56,370 bases of DNA, taken from Candidatus Latescibacterota bacterium (GTDB lineage Bacteria > Latescibacterota > UBA2968). The notes below the pieces were generated by a model. That model worked only from the letters and a program-made list of their open reading frames with translations. It was not told the origin of the DNA and did not search any database. The translations under genes were made by a program, and so were the position numbers. Positions 18,811 to 26,880 of the stretch are shown here, one piece after another (position 1 is the stretch's first letter; every line of letters starts with the position of its first letter). Location: positions 1 to 56,370 of the forward strand of contig JAJEDY010000012.1 of NCBI GenBank assembly GCA_022821275.1. Direction: 5' to 3'.

Positions 18811-18818
18811 AAAAAAGA

Positions 18819-19412
18819 TTAAAAGCCCGTAACATAGGGAAGTTTATCGGCAATCTCCCGCACCGCATTGCGGCCTTCGATAAGCATACCAGTTGCATCC
18901 CACGCGCCTTCGATAAGTTGGAGCCGATTGCCTTCTGCAATTTGGAGATCGACTTCTATATCGCCAAATATCAATTTTTTTTCTTTTAGATCAACCGTCA
19001 TTTTTCGTTGTGGGTCTGCTTCGGCCGCGTCCTGTATTTTGGCAATCTCCCCGGTTGAGGCCGTCAGACAAGGCACGCCCATAGCCGTGCAATTACCCAG
19101 AAAAATCTCGGCAAAAGATTCGCCTACAATGGCTACAATTCCCCAGCGCATCAGAGCCTGGGGCGCGTGTTCTCTCGAAGACCCACACCCGAAATTGCCA
19201 TTGGCAATAAGGATGGACGCGCCCTGATAGCGCGAATCATCAAATGGGTGATCGGGATTTGATTTGCGGTCGTCTTCAAAGGCGTGCTCACCCAGACCAT
19301 CAAACGTAATAGCGCGAAGATACCGCGCGGGAATAATGCGATCGGTATCGATATCATTTCCCCGAACGGGAATCGCGCGTCCTTCTACTTCCTGGATCAC
19401 AGATGAATTCAT
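18819..19412 (-). CDS. leuD: Isopropylmalate isomerase small subunit
   Basis: A 197-residue LeuD, the swivel domain that with LeuC isomerises 2- to 3-isopropylmalate, and citramalate to 3-methylmalate in CimA-type isoleucine synthesis. Diagnostic stretches are GNDIDTDRIIPARYLR, the substrate-specificity loop NFGCGSSREHAPQAL and GIVAIVGESFAEIFLGN. It lies 14 bases downstream of leuC and is the last gene before the terminator. Its placement between leuA and cimA suits an isomerase shared by both pathways. Confidence 0.96.
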   Translation of the reverse strand: MNSSVIQEVEGRAIPVRGNDIDTDRIIPARYLRAITFDGLGEHAFEDDRKSNPDHPFDDSRYQGASILIANGNFGCGSSREHAPQALMRWGIVAIVGESFAEIFLGNCTAMGVPCLTASTGEIAKIQDAAEADPQRKMTVDLKEKKLIFGDIEVDLQIAEGNRLQLIEGAWDATGMLIEGRNAVREIADKLPYVTGF

Positions 19413-19426
19413 AAATAACCCTTCCT

Positions 19427-20824
19427 TTACATCCCGCGTACGTCAATAACCTCACCGGCGACAGCCGCGGCTGCGACCATTGCGGGACTCATCAAGAGCG
19501 TGCGACCCGTGGGACTGCCCTGACGCCCTTTGAAATTGCGATTGCTCGACGACGCGCACACTTCGCGTCCCTGCAATTTGTCGGGATTCATAGCCAAACA
19601 CATCGAACATCCCGCACCGCGCCATTCAAAACCCGCATCTTCAAAAACGTGGTGCAAGCCTTCGGCTTCGGCTGTCTTGAGAACGGATTTGGACCCCGGC
19701 ACGACCAGCGCTTTGACGCCATCGGCCACCTTATACCCCTCGACAACTCTGGCAGCTTCTCTGAGGTCGGAGATACGGCTATTGGTACACGACCCCACAA
19801 ATGCCACGTCAATGGGCATACCAGATATAGCCGTACCCGGTTTTAAGTCCATATAATCATACGCTTCGGCTGCAACATCGCGCTCATCGTCGGGCAAATC
19901 CGTCAAAGCAGGCACTTTTTCCGTTACAAAGAGCGCCTGCCCCGGCGTAATACCCCAGGTCACGGTAGGTTCAAGGGCAGAACCATCGAGGTGATAAACA
20001 TCGTCGTAATCGGCATCGGCATCGGAAGCCATAGAACGCCACCAGGAAACCGCGCGATCAAAAGCTGCGCCCGAAGGCGCATAAGGGCGTCCCCGCAGAT
20101 AGTCATAAGTCGTCTGATCGGGATTCACGTACCCCGCACGCGCGCCGCCTTCAATGGACATATTGCACACCGACATGCGCGCTTCCATATCCATAGCTTC
20201 AATAGCGGATCCGGCATATTCGTAAGCATAGCCCGTACCGCCTTTTACGCCGAGATTGCGAATAATATTGAGAATGACATCTTTGGCATAAACCCCATCA
20301 CCCAGCGTACCGGACACTTCAATGCGGCGCACTTTGAGGGGATCCATCGCCAAACACTGTGTGGCGAGCACATCGCGCACCTGCGAGGTACCAATGCCAA
20401 ATGCAATAGCCCCATAAGCCCCGTGCGTTGAGGTGTGGCTATCGCCGCAGGCAATGGTCATCCCCGGCTGTGTCAGACCCAGTTCTGGACCAATAACGTG
20501 GACAATACCCTGACGCTCGTCGTCGAGACCAAAAAAAGAAAGGCCAAACTGTTGGGCATTTTCTTCAATGGCGATCATCATGTCCTCGGCCATCTCATCG
20601 GCAAATGGACGGACAACATCGCTTGTGGGCACAATGTGATCAACCGTGGCAAATGTGCGTTCTGGATACGCAATAGTAAGACCGCGCTCTCTGAGCATAT
20701 CAAAAGCCTGCGGGCTGGTAACCTCGTGAACGAGATGCAGACCGATAAACAACTGCGTTTGCCCCGACGGCAGCGTTCGCACCGCATGCGCGTCCCATAC
20801 TTTGTGAAATAAACTTTGCCCCAT
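19427..20824 (-). CDS. leuC: Isopropylmalate isomerase large subunit
   Basis: A 465-residue aconitase-superfamily subunit of bacterial LeuC length. The [4Fe-4S] cluster cysteines are in [12 protein letters not shown] and [30 protein letters not shown] gives the active-site His/Ser segment, and the N-terminus [19 protein letters not shown] is characteristic. The ribosome site AAGAGG precedes the ATG. It is separated from leuA by 101 bases containing a repeat element rather than a gene. Confidence 0.96.
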   Translation of the reverse strand: MGQSLFHKVWDAHAVRTLPSGQTQLFIGLHLVHEVTSPQAFDMLRERGLTIAYPERTFATVDHIVPTSDVVRPFADEMAEDMMIAIEENAQQFGLSFFGLDDERQGIVHVIGPELGLTQPGMTIACGDSHTSTHGAYGAIAFGIGTSQVRDVLATQCLAMDPLKVRRIEVSGTLGDGVYAKDVILNIIRNLGVKGGTGYAYEYAGSAIEAMDMEARMSVCNMSIEGGARAGYVNPDQTTYDYLRGRPYAPSGAAFDRAVSWWRSMASDADADYDDVYHLDGSALEPTVTWGITPGQALFVTEKVPALTDLPDDERDVAAEAYDYMDLKPGTAISGMPIDVAFVGSCTNSRISDLREAARVVEGYKVADGVKALVVPGSKSVLKTAEAEGLHHVFEDAGFEWRGAGCSMCLAMNPDKLQGREVCASSSNRNFKGRQGSPTGRTLLMSPAMVAAAAVAGEVIDVRGM

Positions 20825-20893
20825 CTATGGCCTCTTTTCTTAAAACTCTATAGAACCACAGACGGGTAGGCACGAGGCACTGCTCCTGCATTT

Positions 20894-20923
20894 CATCTGT
20901 GCCCATCTGCGTCCATCTGCGGA
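20894..20923 (-). repeat. Three tandem CATCTG decamers after leuA
   Basis: Three imperfect 10-base units run in tandem between leuA and leuC on the plus strand: CATCTGTGCC, CATCTGCGTC and CATCTGCGGA. The same unit, ending CATCTGCGGATACT, recurs at 39094-39112 in the tail of the CusA gene, in the same orientation relative to the gene. Such short dispersed units are common in some large environmental genomes; their function is unknown. Confidence 0.6.
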
Positions 20924-20925
20924 TA

Positions 20926-22482
20926 CTAAACGGTTGGTTCTCGCTCCTTGTGATTGTCCTGCTGAATCGCCAGGCGATTGAGAGCGTCGAGAAAAGCCTT
21001 GGCACTGGCTTCAATAATATCGGTTGAAACGCCACGCCCTCTGGTTATGCGACCATTGCAAGACACATTGACCGTGACTTCGCCCATCGCTTCGGCACCT
21101 CCAGTAACGCTGCGAATAGTATAGTCTTTCACTTTTGTATTTGTATTATCCGTGGCTTTCTTAATCGCCTGATACGTCGCATCTACCGGCCCATCGCCCC
21201 AGGCAGACTCCTGAACGTGGTTTTTGCCGTCAATACCAATGCGAACCGTCGCAGAGGGAACCGTGCCAGTACCGCTCACAGTATGCAAATAGTCCAGCGC
21301 GAAACGCGTGGGAAAATCTCGAATTTCATCCTCCACAATAGCCATGAGGTCTTCGTCATAAACTTCCTTCTTCTTATCGGCAACTTTGACAAATCGCTCA
21401 TAAGCGATATTTAATTCATCCTGATTGAGATGATAGCCGAGTTCTTCCAAACGATGGCGCAATGCGTGGCGACCAGAACGCGCCGTAAGCACAATGCTCG
21501 ACTCTTCCCAGCCCACAGACCTGGGATCGATAATTTCGAAATTTTCGCGATCTTTGAGCACCCCATCCTGGTGAATACCCGAACTATGTGCAAATGCATT
21601 GGCCCCCACAATAGGCTTGTTGGGTGGAACGACAATACCCATAAGACGGCTGACCAGACGGCTCGTATTTACGATTTCGCGCGTATTGATATCCGTATAG
21701 AGATCGAAGTAATCCCCACGCGTTTTAACGGCCATGACCACTTCCTCGAGCGAGGTATTGCCCGCGCGTTCACCCAATCCATTGACGGTGCATTCGACCT
21801 GACGCGCGCCGTTTCTGAGTGCTTCGAGAGCATTGATGGTCGCCATCCCCAAATCGTCGTGGCAATGGACACTGATAACGGCCTGATCGACATTGGGCAC
21901 TTTCTCGCAAATATTGCGAATAATGCGGCCAAACTGACCCGGAACTGCGTAGCCCACAGTATCGGGAATATTGATGGTTGTAGCACCCGCCTCAATAGTA
22001 GCTTCGATCACGTCGAGGAGGTATTGCGGCTCTGTACGCGCGGCATCCATCGGCGAAAACTCCACATCCTCGCAATGCGACCTGGCTCTTGCAACTGCAT
22101 CAACGGCCATTTGCAGGACCTGATCGGGCGTTTTGCCCACCATAGAAATATGGAGCGGAGATGTCCCGATAAACGTGTGAATGCGCGGTCTTGGCGCATC
22201 TTTTAGGGCTTCACCTGCGCGGTCAATATCTTTGAAAATTGCGCGAGACAGACCGCAAATAACAGGGCCTTCGACCTCGTGTGCAATGCGCCGCACAGCA
22301 TTGTAATCCTGATCGGACGATATGGGAAATCCCGCCTCGATAACATCGACATTGAGCCGCGCGAGTTGATGGGCAATTTCAACTTTTTCGCGCAACGCGA
22401 GCGTAGCCCCTGGTGTCTGTTCCGCATCTCTCAAAGTGGTATCAAAAATAATGACGCGGTCTTTGTTTTTGGCGTTTGACAT
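20926..22482 (-). CDS. leuA: 2-isopropylmalate synthase
   Basis: A 518-residue LeuA, the committed step to leucine: condensation of 2-ketoisovalerate with acetyl-CoA. The catalytic barrel shows FDTTLRDAEQTPGATL, EAGFPISSDQD, the metal-binding SVHCHDDLGMATIN and NGLGERAGNTSLEE. The C-terminal allosteric domain (about 390-510) implies leucine feedback. The ATG lies two bases after a 39-codon small frame whose last codons contain GAGG, the likely ribosome site, so translation may depend on that frame. The TATCCGCAGATG repeat follows shortly after the stop codon. Confidence 0.96.
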   Translation of the reverse strand: MSNAKNKDRVIIFDTTLRDAEQTPGATLALREKVEIAHQLARLNVDVIEAGFPISSDQDYNAVRRIAHEVEGPVICGLSRAIFKDIDRAGEALKDAPRPRIHTFIGTSPLHISMVGKTPDQVLQMAVDAVARARSHCEDVEFSPMDAARTEPQYLLDVIEATIEAGATTINIPDTVGYAVPGQFGRIIRNICEKVPNVDQAVISVHCHDDLGMATINALEALRNGARQVECTVNGLGERAGNTSLEEVVMAVKTRGDYFDLYTDINTREIVNTSRLVSRLMGIVVPPNKPIVGANAFAHSSGIHQDGVLKDRENFEIIDPRSVGWEESSIVLTARSGRHALRHRLEELGYHLNQDELNIAYERFVKVADKKKEVYDEDLMAIVEDEIRDFPTRFALDYLHTVSGTGTVPSATVRIGIDGKNHVQESAWGDGPVDATYQAIKKATDNTNTKVKDYTIRSVTGGAEAMGEVTVNVSCNGRITRGRGVSTDIIEASAKAFLDALNRLAIQQDNHKEREPTV

Positions 22483-22484
22483 TG

Positions 22485-22604
22485 TTATTCCTCAAACATG
22501 CCAGAATCGAAGTGGAAATGGGCAGATGGAACGCTCTGGCGGTCTTTTCCCATCTGCCAAGCGAGAACGAGTTCTTCGGTAAGATCACCGAGATCGGGAT
22601 CCAT
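22485..22604 (-). CDS. Small conserved-looking ORF in leucine operon
   Basis: A 39-residue frame between ilvN and leuA begins MDPDLGDLTEELVLAWQMGK and ends HFDSGMFEE. Its ribosome site (AAGGAGGTGAT, a near-perfect anti-16S match) overlaps the ilvN stop codon, and an ATG two codons earlier is an alternative start. It stops two bases before the leuA ATG, supplying leuA's own GAGG site. The peptide is acidic and amphipathic, with no membrane segment and no run of branched-chain codons, so it does not look like an attenuation leader. I do not recognise it. It may be a small regulator or subunit, or a coupling device for leuA. Confidence 0.55.
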   Translation of the reverse strand: MDPDLGDLTEELVLAWQMGKDRQSVPSAHFHFDSGMFEE

Positions 22605-22617
22605 CTGCATCACCTCC

Positions 22618-23109
22618 TTATTGTGTAGCGGAATCTCGCAACAGGGCAACCGTGCCTGTGCGCGCGATTTCTTCGATACCAAAAGAACTGAGCATGCCAA
22701 TGATAGCCTGAATCTTATCATTTTTGCCCGTAACCTCTATGGTCATCGATCGGGGACATACATCGACGATATGTGCGCGAAACACTTCGGCAATTTGGAT
22801 AATTTCTGCACGCGTTGATGTATCGGCTTTGACTTTGATCAGCATGAGTTCGCGTTCGACAAATGCGCCCTGTGTAATATCGATCACGCGAATGACATCA
22901 ATAAGGCGGTCCAATTGCTTGACCACTTGCTCGAGCACGCTATCGTCGCCACCGACGACAATGGTCATGCGAGAAATACTCGGGTCTTCTGTCTCGCCAA
23001 CGGACAGACTATCGATATTGAATCCGCGACTGGAAAAAAGGCCCGCAACGCGACACAGAACGCCAAAATGATTTTCAACCAGAGCACTTATCGTGTGTTT
23101 TTGAGTCAT
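22618..23109 (-). CDS. ilvN: Acetolactate synthase small (regulatory) subunit
   Basis: A 163-residue IlvN/IlvH-type regulatory subunit with an N-terminal ACT domain ([30 protein letters not shown] is the hallmark) and a C-terminal domain. It binds valine and controls acetolactate synthase. The frame is open 10 codons further upstream, but AGGA nine bases before the ATG at 23107-23109 fixes the start at MTQKHTIS. The catalytic subunit gene ilvB, normally just upstream, is missing. A leader peptide and promoter occupy that place instead. Confidence 0.95.
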   Translation of the reverse strand: MTQKHTISALVENHFGVLCRVAGLFSSRGFNIDSLSVGETEDPSISRMTIVVGGDDSVLEQVVKQLDRLIDVIRVIDITQGAFVERELMLIKVKADTSTRAEIIQIAEVFRAHIVDVCPRSMTIEVTGKNDKIQAIIGMLSSFGIEEIARTGTVALLRDSATQ

Positions 23110-23146
23110 TAAAAATTTCCTGAATACATGAAGTGACAACGACCTA

Positions 23147-23242
23147 TGAGCAAATCACAGGCTCTGTCCTTTTGTGGGTGTTGTCGCAAGAGTTGGGGAA
23201 AGAGCCTGAAACTAATGAGCGAGAATAGATAGAGAAAGGCTC
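23147..23242 (-). promoter_or_regulatory. Mutually exclusive stems upstream of ilvN
   Basis: On the minus strand three complementary segments are seen: GAGCCT within the Leu codons of the leader peptide (23242-23237), AGGCTCT (23207-23201) and AGAGCCT (23165-23159). The second can pair with the first (6 bp) or the third (7 bp plus CC/GG). The third can also form a short GAGC/GCTC hairpin ending at 23148. This is the layout of an attenuator. No T run follows, so control, if real, may act on translation or by Rho. Confidence 0.45.
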
Positions 23243-23331
23243 AAAAGCAGGAGAAGGTGCAGAATGAGCAAAGCTCGTACCGCAATAGAAAGGCGCAAAG
23301 AACGGATACGCAGTTGTACACCGCCTCGCAT
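23212..23331 (-). CDS. Branched-chain-rich leader peptide (leuL/ilvL-like)
   Basis: A 39-codon frame from ATG 23329-23331 to TAG encodes a peptide whose second half is RALLILHLLLLLSLSLSIL: five consecutive Leu codons in a stretch with over half Leu/Ile. An upstream in-frame ATG (23362-23364) would give 50 codons. It lies about 70 bases downstream of a TTGACA promoter and 102 bases upstream of ilvN, and overlaps segments that can form alternative stems. This is the expected plan of a leader whose ribosome stalls when charged Leu-tRNA is scarce. No good ribosome site is visible, which weakens the case. A signal-peptide-like coincidence is the alternative. Confidence 0.5.
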   Translation of the reverse strand: MRGGVQLRIRSLRLSIAVRALLILHLLLLLSLSLSILAH

Positions 23332-23410
23332 TGTGGAAATCGCCAATGTGGAAATTGAGCGCATAGTAGAAGACTTAAAAATAAAATTGATAATGTGTTT
23401 GAGACTGAAT

Positions 23411-23440
23411 AACTTACGCAATCTCAGTGGAATATGTCAA
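23411..23440 (-). promoter_or_regulatory. Promoter of the ilvN-leuA-leuCD operon
   Basis: On the minus strand, a consensus TTGACA (23440-23435) is followed after 18 bases by TAAGTT (23416-23411), a weak -10. It lies just beyond the end of the RidA-like gene (23488) and upstream of the leader peptide. The 378 bases from 23110 to 23487 therefore hold promoter, leader peptide and stem segments, but no larger gene. Confidence 0.55.
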
Positions 23441-23487
23441 GGAAAAATATTATTTCGCGGTCAGCCCACCTCATCCCTATCCCAATC

Positions 23488-24237
23488 TTATATCACCAGA
23501 TCCCGCCGCACCCCGCGCATATCCATCTCAAATTCAATATCGACCACCGGTGGTCGGGTAAAGTGCCAGCGGAAGCCGTGCCGTCGGGCAGGTCCCATGC
23601 GATTGAGCAAAATATCCTCTACCAGCCCGTCCAGAGAATGCACCGTGTACACATCCACAACATCGACCAATCCCCACGATCCCCCCAGACCGAACAGACG
23701 CTCAACCATTACATCCACCACATAACTAACCTTCTCTCGCATAGCGTCTTCACCGGTATCCCCACAGCGGACAATCCCCTGCTCGACAAGTATCCCCTCG
23801 CGCAATTCCCCCGCTCCAGCGATCACCAGAGTCCGCGGTGCATCAACCGCTGCCGGCACCGTATAGGAAAATGCGTGCAACACTGGTTCTTCGGGCGGAT
23901 CGAACAGCGGTGCCACATTGGTGCGAGCCACTGGATTCAATTCCCCCGCATACAAATCCCATGCCCTGAGCACCCGACAATAATCCCGATTAAAGGCAAT
24001 GAACCCCGCCATAGTAAAGGGCGCTGGCGAGCGCAATTCTATACCGCACAACGCCTGCCGATCTCGCCCAACCTCATACAAATGCGCCTCGATCCGTTCA
24101 AAACCCCGCCGCCAGGGCAAAGCCTGTTCCAGTGTCACGTGGACGATCTCCCAGTCGGAATCGGCAATAACGCCGCAGGAATAGGGGTCAATCCCTTTGA
24201 GAAAATGGTAGTGCCCTTCGGGCTTGGCAATCAACAT
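23488..24237 (-). CDS. RidA (YjgF)-superfamily two-part protein
   Basis: A protein of about 249 residues. Its C-terminal half reads like a RidA/YjgF domain: HAFSYTVPA, LVIAGAGELREG, then GDTGEDAMREKVSYVVDVM and the LGGSWGLVDVVDVYTVH strand. The N-terminal half (HYHFLKGIDPYSCG ... PWRRGFERI) is unassigned. RidA relatives include imine deaminases and chorismatase-like enzymes, so the reaction is unclear. The frame opens 26 codons upstream, but MLIAKPEGHYHF at 24235-24237, behind AGAGAG, is the best start. It is the last gene of the operon running from 28518, 17 bases after its neighbour. Confidence 0.65.
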   Translation of the reverse strand: MLIAKPEGHYHFLKGIDPYSCGVIADSDWEIVHVTLEQALPWRRGFERIEAHLYEVGRDRQALCGIELRSPAPFTMAGFIAFNRDYCRVLRAWDLYAGELNPVARTNVAPLFDPPEEPVLHAFSYTVPAAVDAPRTLVIAGAGELREGILVEQGIVRCGDTGEDAMREKVSYVVDVMVERLFGLGGSWGLVDVVDVYTVHSLDGLVEDILLNRMGPARRHGFRWHFTRPPVVDIEFEMDMRGVRRDLVI

Positions 24238-24254
24238 AATAACTCTCTGTACAA

Positions 24255-25115
24255 TTACAACCGCCCATTCGCCCTGAGCGTGAGCAGTGTCCCCAGCGTC
24301 ACCCAGCCGCGCCATTCGAGTTCACAACTCGGACTCACGGCTTGCCAGGTGATATTCCACCCTCCATCCGCCTGTTGTTCGGCAACAATTGCGTCGAGAT
24401 TTGCCGCGATATCCTCTTCTCGAAAGTACTTGCGAAGCGGATGTTCGGGCGTACTCGCCCAGTCGAGCGGCTTGCGGACATAGCCCGTGGCATTTACATC
24501 GGCAACGAGACCCGTAGAGAACATCTCACCGACCAGACGGTCGAGTTCGCGCTCTGCTTTCACCCGGTCTGACACATGGTAGAGAAACGTCAAAACCACA
24601 CCCATTTCGTGCATCTCTACGGGCTGCAAATCGGCAATTTTTGACCAGCAGTACGCAGTCGCGCGATCTACCCACGCATGTTGAACGCGATTCTTGTGTA
24701 ACAAACCGGCAATTGCAGCCGTTGGATTCAGAGATGCCGGTGGATCTTCAACTGTATTCCACCATGATGCTCGTGGATAGCGATGTGCAGAAGGCAACAA
24801 CCACGGAACACCACCTTCAGGCGTTGTAATCGCCATCAGATAATCACAGGCACACTGCACCAACTCAGCATCAAAACCCACGACATCGAGAAACTCAAGC
24901 GCGTGCTGCACCGGCACTGGTTGGCTTTCTGGACAGCGAATATCCGGTTCAAGCGCATGCCCAAATCCGCCATCTTCATTTTGATAGGCGCGGAGCGCTG
25001 TGAGCACCTGCTCCCGCGAACCGCCTTTGAAATGATAGGCAAACAACTGCCGCTCGAGCAACCGAGCATTATTATAGATAAACTCTTCCGCACGATCAAA
25101 AATTGTAGCACTCAT
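24255..25115 (-). CDS. Terpenoid-cyclase/prenyltransferase-fold protein
   Basis: A 286-residue protein with alpha/alpha-toroid repeats like those of squalene cyclases and prenyltransferases. The QxxDGGF/W-type motifs are YQNEDGGFGHALEPD (about 44-58) and EQQADGGWNITW near the C-terminus. The acidic catalytic DXDD motif of squalene-hopene cyclase is absent and the protein is less than half cyclase length, so it is probably not a terpene cyclase. The fold occurs in many hypothetical proteins of environmental bacteria. It is flanked by tightly spaced genes on both sides. Confidence 0.65.
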   Translation of the reverse strand: MSATIFDRAEEFIYNNARLLERQLFAYHFKGGSREQVLTALRAYQNEDGGFGHALEPDIRCPESQPVPVQHALEFLDVVGFDAELVQCACDYLMAITTPEGGVPWLLPSAHRYPRASWWNTVEDPPASLNPTAAIAGLLHKNRVQHAWVDRATAYCWSKIADLQPVEMHEMGVVLTFLYHVSDRVKAERELDRLVGEMFSTGLVADVNATGYVRKPLDWASTPEHPLRKYFREEDIAANLDAIVAEQQADGGWNITWQAVSPSCELEWRGWVTLGTLLTLRANGRL

Positions 25116-25130
25116 AGACTATATTCTCTC

Positions 25131-25676
25131 TCACCCCAATCCAATAAATTTGAGAAATGTCTTTTTTCCACCCGTCTCTTTGCGCGCATTCCACGCATCA
25201 ACCCTGGCATAATAGGGTTCTTCTTCCCACGCTTCCCATTTAGCAATAGCCTTAATTTCACCCAATGGTGTGTACCCGTCGAGTTCATACGGACAATCGG
25301 TAGATTGGCTAATACTGAGCAACTCGATATCGCCCGCTTCGTCAAACTCGAGATCAAATGGATACCTTCGGCAGGTCACCGGGCGATAGTCATAGATACG
25401 ACACAAATCGTCTTCACCCAGATACTGGCATCCGCTCTCGGTTCGACGCAATCCCATAATGCGTTGGCCAGACTTCAAACGTATCCAGCCGGGCTGATCC
25501 TCACCCCATTCAATCTCGCTGGGCTTATAAAAATCGACAACATCACAAGCTGCCTGATTTGTACCCTCAATAATGCGGCGCACATCTTCGTCTGTTACCA
25601 GCACAATGGGGTCTCGACAGCAATTTCCACAGCGAGTGCAGCGAAACTTGAGCAAGTGTTTCCACTCTTGTGCCAT
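25131..25676 (-). CDS. CxxCxxCC-family (YkgJ-like) protein
   Basis: A 181-residue member of the small metal-chelating family related to YkgJ/UPF0153. The defining cluster FRCTRCGNCCRDP is at residues about 11-23. Further cysteines (CQYLGEDDLCRIYDYRPVTCRRYPF, given here as positions about 83-107) complete the usual eight-Cys pattern thought to bind an Fe-S cluster or zinc. Family members are implicated in iron-sulfur or flagellin-methylation chemistry, without a firm general function. It lies 14-15 bases from each neighbour, so it is part of the five-gene operon. Confidence 0.85.
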   Translation of the reverse strand: MAQEWKHLLKFRCTRCGNCCRDPIVLVTDEDVRRIIEGTNQAACDVVDFYKPSEIEWGEDQPGWIRLKSGQRIMGLRRTESGCQYLGEDDLCRIYDYRPVTCRRYPFDLEFDEAGDIELLSISQSTDCPYELDGYTPLGEIKAIAKWEAWEEEPYYARVDAWNARKETGGKKTFLKFIGLG

Positions 25677-25690
25677 ATCGTCTCCAATGG

Positions 25691-26869
25691 TTATACAACC
25701 TTTTCTTCCAACCAGTCTTTCGTGATTTCAAGACCAAAACCGGGCGCATCGCTCGGAATGAGATAACCGTCTTTGATCACAGGAGTTCCCGGCAGCGCAA
25801 CGCGTTCTTCGAGTGGGACACCCGGAGGCGACACCCCTTCGGAACGCTCGCCCCACTGTATCGCCGGCATAGCATAAGAGAGATGCTGCCCATAGGGATA
25901 ATTCATACCCGCATGGCTGATAACCGTTAGCCCATGCGCCTCGGCAATATGGCATATCCGCATCAAAGTCGTGACACCACCTGCCCACTGAATATCGGGC
26001 TGCAAAATATCGACAAGTCCCTGGCTCGCGGCTGTGGCAAAGGGATGGATGGTGTACCAGTGTTCGCCCGTAGCGAGAATTTGCCCGGAGACGCGTTGGC
26101 GCACTTTCACATAGCTCTCCATATCTTCGGGCAGCACATAATCTTCGAGCCACTTGAGGCGATACGGTCTTAATGCTTCGACGAGGCGAACCGTGTACTC
26201 GACATTGAGCGACATCCATGCATCGAGCATAAGTTCGACATCATCGCCAATCTGCTCGCGCGTTTTGGCAACGAGTTCTTCAGTCTTATTTATCCCTTCA
26301 ATACCGGACTCCGGTCCGTATCGCGCAAAGAGCTTGACCGCCTTAAAACCCAATTCGAGAAACCATTCAATGCTGTTTTCCGTACCATAAGATATATCTG
26401 TATTACTCGCATAACAGAAAATTTTATCTTTTTGCGGACCGCCCAAAAGCTCGTAAACAGGACGCTGCAAAATTTTTCCCTTTAAATCCCACAGGGCATT
26501 ATCCACAGCACTGATGGCATAGCTGGACAAACCCGCCGTATGATAAGGCGAGGAAGCCCGACGCATCATGTCCCACAGCTTTTCGGTCGCCATGCAATTT
26601 TGTCCCTCGAGCAAAGAGGCAAAATTATCGTTGATAATACTGAGCACTGGACCACTGTGATTGGTAAACCCCACCCCCCAGGTGCCGTCTTGCGCGGTCA
26701 CGACACAGGCCGTGCGGGTCCAATTTGTATTCCACTCCGATCTTTTGAGATCGGGATATCGCGCCATAGGGCTGATAAAGCCATCTGTGGGCAACTTCGG
26801 AACGCGAGGTTCTGTTTTTTGAGCAGGAGAAATATTGACGGCAACTGCGCGAATATCTTTAATTTTCAT
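25691..26869 (-). CDS. Enolase-superfamily dehydratase, L-rhamnonate-like
   Basis: A 392-residue mandelate racemase/muconate-lactonizing family enzyme. The best family resemblance is L-rhamnonate dehydratase: SPMARYPDLK near the N-terminus, the metal ligands in LMLDAWMSLNV, KWLEDYVLPED and GEHWYTIH, then DILQPDIQWAGGVTTL and a C-terminal GYLIPSDAPGFGLEI. It would dehydrate a sugar acid to a 2-keto-3-deoxy acid; the substrate is uncertain. The frame opens 55 codons earlier with unrelated Arg/Ser-rich residues, so I start at MKIKDIRAVAVN (26867-26869). It lies 11 bases downstream of the gamma-glutamyltransferase gene. Confidence 0.87.
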   Translation of the reverse strand: MKIKDIRAVAVNISPAQKTEPRVPKLPTDGFISPMARYPDLKRSEWNTNWTRTACVVTAQDGTWGVGFTNHSGPVLSIINDNFASLLEGQNCMATEKLWDMMRRASSPYHTAGLSSYAISAVDNALWDLKGKILQRPVYELLGGPQKDKIFCYASNTDISYGTENSIEWFLELGFKAVKLFARYGPESGIEGINKTEELVAKTREQIGDDVELMLDAWMSLNVEYTVRLVEALRPYRLKWLEDYVLPEDMESYVKVRQRVSGQILATGEHWYTIHPFATAASQGLVDILQPDIQWAGGVTTLMRICHIAEAHGLTVISHAGMNYPYGQHLSYAMPAIQWGERSEGVSPPGVPLEERVALPGTPVIKDGYLIPSDAPGFGLEITKDWLEEKVV

Positions 26870-26880
26870 AATTGGTCCTC

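Noticed and set aside
23434-24483. 349-codon plus-strand frame over the RidA-like gene
   Set aside because: It shadows two minus-strand genes with tight operon spacing; no domain or ribosome site.
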